From Nageia nagi (taxonomy: Eukaryota > Pinophyta): a DNA stretch of 64,000 nt. A model generated the notes under the pieces. That model was not told where the DNA came from. It made no database searches and saw nothing but the letters and a program-made list of their open reading frames with translations. Below are positions 60,085 through 64,000 of the stretch, one piece after another (the stretch's first letter is position 1; every line of letters starts with the position of its first letter). The stretch is from positions 106,950,001 to 107,014,000 of the forward strand of contig JBITNC010000001.1 of the NCBI GenBank assembly GCA_050084985.1, written 5' to 3'. The position numbers and the translations under genes were made by a program.

Positions 60085-60600
60085 AGGCTACCTACAAACA
60101 AGACATTTCTTAAGCCTTATAGGCCTAAGCATGTGTTAAGGTAGTTTAAAAGAAGATAAGGCATTCCACCTGAATGTAAGTTTCTAATTAGGATAGGTAT
60201 AGGGAACATGATACTAATCAATATGAGACTCCACCTAAATGGAAGCAATAATGGGAGGCACCATAAGACCATGGATCAAGTAATGATGCATATGATGAGG
60301 GAGAATAACTACAAGATGATCTTCCATTTGACCAGGCTTACTTATCTTGGTGGGTTAGGGTTGGACTTGAGTCATTAGGTATATGTGCATTAGAACTACT
60401 TATGGAGGTAGCTAAGGGTAGGTTGAGGAAGAAGTGAAGGAATAAGAAGAGGAAGGAGGTGATGGTGATGGTAAGGAGGAACAATATGTCCATAGGAATA
60501 TTTTATATGATGAGGAGAATTTACCCTCACATGAGACTCAGGGTAGATGGGACCATCTTATTGAGGCTATTCCAATCTCATAGGCCAAACATTAGCTCAA
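60085..60600 (+). pseudogene. Second plant mobile domain (PMD) fragment, C-terminal
   Basis: The forward frame reads LPTNKTFLKPYRPKHVLR, a stop, FKRR, a stop, GIPPEC at about 60087-60167. This matches the late PMD block in which a conserved [RH]-V-[LM]-R-Q-F and Q-x-I-P occur, with both Gln codons now TAG/TAA. An acidic segment (DAYDEGE, then LQDDLPFDQAYLSWWVRVG near 60288-60357) and a Glu/Gly-rich tail follow, as after the PMD in transposon-borne copies. The N-terminal two thirds of the domain is absent. It sits between two gypsy relics without an identified carrier. Confidence 0.5.
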
Positions 60601-61430
60601 AAAATGAGCTAATTATTCATATCTATTGATTTGTAATCATTAGATGTTTATAGCATACTTGGATGCTTACTTATAGATTCAAACAAAAAAATATTTACTA
60701 TTATGAGATCCATTACTTGCATATAAATTTGAAATTATGCAATGTAAAACTACAAATCTAACAATATTAAAAACATATAATAATATCAACACAATGATTT
60801 ACCCTAGTTCACCCAATGTGGGCTAATCTATCATGGAATTGGAACCTTCTCTTCTCATTGTCTATGGAAATTACAATATTACATGCATAGAGAAATACCA
60901 TCAAAATAATGGCAATACCATCTCCTACAATAATATTGTAATTTCCTATAGCAAGAAGAACAACTTCATAATTACAATATTTTGAAATGACTTTTGGTCT
61001 TCCTTATAATCCTTACAATCCAAAAATTCTAAAACTCTCTAAAATTTTCTCTTATGTAATCAAAGAGTAGCATGCCATTAAATAAGCCTAGAATCATCTC
61101 CAAGATGTTAGATGAAGACATTGAATTGCAAAGCTACCCAAAATGTTAATATCCCTTCAACTTCCTCTTCTAACTAATCAAGATGCATGTAATTAATAGC
61201 CTAAAAATAGTGTTTCACATTGTTAATGGCATGGTTTTGTACATCAATTAACTCATATTTTATTCTTTGGTATGTATCCAAGAATAGATACTTCTAGAAT
61301 GAGTACTGATCATGTAGAGAACAACTTTACATGATCCAATTTGGATCACACCTTCCTAATGAGAAGACATTTTGTTCCACAAATATATAGATGAGGATAC
61401 AACTCCCCAAACCTAGACTTGTCCACCCAC
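60601..61430. other. Unassigned AT-rich sequence
   Basis: No coding content is recognised. It probably contains the 3' end of the reverse-strand gypsy relic to its right; no LTR pair can be defined. Confidence 0.4.
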
Positions 61431-63650
61431 TAAGCTTTATTAGGCTTCTATCATTTTAATCCAACCAACCATAGCTTTGTCTTACCTCTTCTTGTAGCAT
61501 GAACCTTATTTTGTAATATGGAATCCTTCTTGTGTTCATCCATAATATTAGGAGCTAAGTCCTCAAGAGATGAAAAAATCTAATTTGAACCTATTTCATC
61601 TTCAATCAACATAGATGGCTCATACATTTTCATATGCTCCACATTCACAATTGAATAGATATTCATATATGTTATTAGATTTAATCTAAAAGCATTCTCA
61701 CTTACTTTCTCCATAATCTCAAATGGTCCATACCTTATAGGCTTCAACTTATTAGCTTGTACTTGTAACCTTTCCTTACTAATATGCAACCAAACATGGT
61801 ATCCAACATGAAACTTATGGTCAAATCTATATTTTTTATGTCTCATCTTGTACTTGGCTTGGTTTGCTCAAGTTGCTCTTGGATTTTCAAATGAATTTGT
61901 CTAATATTTTAAACAAACTTTTCAACTTGCTTTTCATCTTTCTAAAGTGAATCTTCTTCATTCTTTTGCTATCCAAACACATAATCAAAAGGTGAAGGTG
62001 GTAAATAACCAAAATAAGTTTCAAAAGGACTCTTAATGGAAGAATGAGTTGCCCTATTATATGAATGTTGGATATATTCAAGATGTTCATCTCAAGACTT
62101 AGGATACTTGCCATAATAACCCCTTAAAAGTTGAACCATTATCCTATTCACCACCTTGGTTTTTCCATCCATTTAAAGATGAAAGGCAATACTCCTTTTC
62201 AACCTTGTATCCATATTTTCCCACAAATATGTCCAAAATGTGCCTAAAAATCTACTATCTCTATCTAAAACAATAGAAGTAGATAATCCAAAATGAAATC
62301 AAACATGAGAAAAGAACAAATTTGCAACATATTATCCTATTATAGTCTTCTTACATAGAATCAAAAAACATATCTTGCTAAATTTATCCATAACAACACC
62401 CTTCTTATTCATAAGAAATGCTCCCATAAAATCCATTGAGATACACTTCCATGGACATGAAGGTACTAGAAGTGGCTGATAAAAACCTAATTTTGTATTA
62501 CTTGGTTTGCTGGTGTAACATAAAGAACATCCCTTTATGTACTTGGAAACTTGATGTTGTACCTTTGGCCAATATACATACCCTTATAAATTGTACAATA
62601 TCTTTCCAACCCTAAAATATCCTACAATATTTGAAGTATGTGCTTCTCTAATCAGTTCAATCCTTTCACCTATAAGTACACATAATGCATTAAAATGATA
62701 AAGAAGTCCATTTTAAAAATTAAAATCATCCAAACCCTCATACTTGGAACTAGATAAATACAACTACTCATAAACCTCTTTGAAGTTAGGATCCTACACA
62801 TATGCCTCTAAAAATGACTTAGATAAAAAAGGAAGAAATTTTAGCACTATGAGGGAACTCATTGGACCCAATTTGCAAGTTTTCAATGGCCTAAAATTAG
62901 TACTACACACTAATAACAATGTGAAATCTATAGTTATAGGTGGTTTACAAAGCATGTTTGTAACCTTGTTTTATGTTTCTTTCTTATACTTGTTCACTAA
63001 ATGAAATTGTTGTAGAAAACCCATCCATCTATAGTGTCTAGTTTTTTGCAATTTTGATTGAGTTTGTAAATACTTTAATGGTTTATGATTAGTATGAATG
63101 ATTGTTTATTTCTCCATTAAGTAATATTTTTACTTTTTAATAGCTTGAACCAATGCATACATTTCCTTATAATAAGTAAGATAATTCAAAATAGCCCCAC
63201 TAAAGTTTTTACAATGATAGCAAATTGGTTTACCTTCTTGTAACAAAATGGATCCCATGGTCTAATCACTTTCATCAATATCCACTTCAAAAGGTTTATA
63301 CAAATTAGGAAGTGATATCATAGGTGCATTACTAATCTTTTGCTTCAAGATATCAAAAGATGTTTGTTATTATTTCCTCCATTGGAAAACTTACCTCTTG
63401 CCAATTACATCACATAAAGGTGAAGCAATATGGAAAAAATCAATAATAAATTTTCTCAAATATTGTAAAGCACTTAAGAAAATCCTTACTTTAGTTACAT
63501 TAGATGGTTTTGACCAATCTACTATGGCACTTACTTTACTAGGATTTATCTTAAGTATTCCATGACCACTACTACCAAAAGGCTGATTTGCATCCTTTTT
63601 TGCATATTTAAATATAAAAAAATGAAAATGGACATTAATTTCCATCCTCC
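61430..63650 (-). pseudogene. Gypsy pol relic: RT end, RNase H, integrase and C-terminal segment
   Basis: Reading leftward. RT-RNase H connection at 63645-63391 (SSGHGILKINPSKVSAIVDW...LSALQYLRKFIIDF). RNase H at about 63390-62760 (FEVDIDESDQTMGSILLQEGK, then LTYYKEMYALVQAIK). Integrase zinc-binding region near 62660-62520 (REAHTSNIVGYF ... CSLCYTSK), rve core with both Asp (CISMDFMGAF near 62445; VLDRDSRFLGTF near 62275-62240). The Glu position reads Lys-Val (MDGKTKVVNR near 62175-62145). Then LLRGYYGKYPKS, SPFETYFGYLPPSPFDYVFG, an open 88-codon frame at 61846-61580 (YGPFEIMEKVSENAFRLNL) and a tail ending LQNKVHATRRGKTKLWLVGL near 61520-61460, as in chromovirus-like elements. The 5' part of RT is missing at 63650. 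Confidence 0.85.
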
Positions 63651-63659
63651 CACATCATT

Positions 63660-63750
63660 TTTTTCCAAAATTCAACACAAATTTTGATGCAAAATTCAAC
63701 ACAAATTTTGATGCAATTTTTGACATAAATTTTGATGCAAATTTTGTATT
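63660..63750. repeat. Short tandem repeat of about 23 bp
   Basis: About three and a half copies of caaaattcaacacaaattttgatg, the last diverged (gacataaattttgatgcaaattttg). It lies exactly where the gypsy pol relic breaks off. Confidence 0.8.
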
Positions 63751-64000
63751 ACATTTCACTAAAAAAAATATAAAATATATTTTATGTATTTATCAATCAA
63801 CCAATATATGGCTCACATTCATTTCATCCTCCATCTATACCAAAAGTGATTACCTAATAGCAAAATACCCTCTAATATCTATTTATATCAACAAACCCTC
63901 CCTATAATCTTTACATTTCATATACTTTAGCTAATTTTTTTCTTCCTTAGTTTTTAGGTTTTGATCATAGCTATGGTGCCTAAGGAAGACAATAAGACCA
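63751..64000. other. Unassigned sequence at the window end
   Basis: AT-rich; no coding content recognised on either strand. Confidence 0.4.

Noticed and set aside
1-64000. tRNA, rRNA or host protein-coding genes
   Set aside because: I looked for cloverleaf-like GC-rich blocks, rRNA-like conserved stretches and multi-exon host genes and found none with support. All recognisable proteins belong to transposable elements or PMD relics.

Overview
The window is AT-rich nuclear DNA of a land plant. It contains no host gene that I can recognise; it is a stack of nested and adjacent transposable elements in various stages of decay. Tat-like Ty3/gypsy elements, Ty1/copia gag, an En/Spm (CACTA) transposase with introns, and plant mobile domain (PMD) sequences place it in plants. 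Slow removal of old insertions and many cytosine-decay stop codons (Gln CAA/CAG read as TAA/TAG) suggest a large, heavily methylated genome such as a gymnosperm's. The gymnosperm assignment is inference.

Layout from left to right. 1-5476 is unassigned filler. 5477 to about 41414 is a CACTA transposon: a terminus starting CACTACAAAA, an exon-like reverse ORF (6640-7815), and a forward TNP2-type transposase (9060-12136) ending in DUF4218 and DUF4216 segments. It is split at 12618 by a reverse-strand LTR element (12618-40719) that has gag but no pol and carries a PMD pseudogene on the opposite strand. Its gag is in turn split by a reverse-strand copia relic (18692-38266). The copia leader is split by a forward Tat-like gypsy element (23734-37804) with LTRs of about 1.8 kb, an RNase H-like domain ahead of the reverse transcriptase, and a long extra ORF after integrase. 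Four levels of insertion can therefore be read directly from broken genes and matched LTRs.

Right of the CACTA end lie a compact 2.0-kb LTR element with a nearly intact 225-codon ORF of unknown type (41427-43463), scattered gag and protease remnants (44060-48370), and a reverse-strand gypsy relic (48652 to about 59550). That relic's protease gene is split by a second forward Tat-like gypsy element (49786-58432, target duplication TTTGT), which has the usual RT, RNase H, second RNase H, integrase order and a 3-copy tandem repeat before its 3' LTR. A second PMD fragment (60085-60600) and a reverse-strand gypsy pol relic with RT end, RNase H, integrase and C-terminal segment (61430-63650) close the window.

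Almost no element could encode a working protein today. The exceptional reading frame is the 225-codon ORF of the small LTR element. Interest lies in the unusual element architectures (gag-only element with antisense PMD, misplaced RNase H, extra ORFs, telomere-like arrays inside a CACTA element) and in the datable nesting order.
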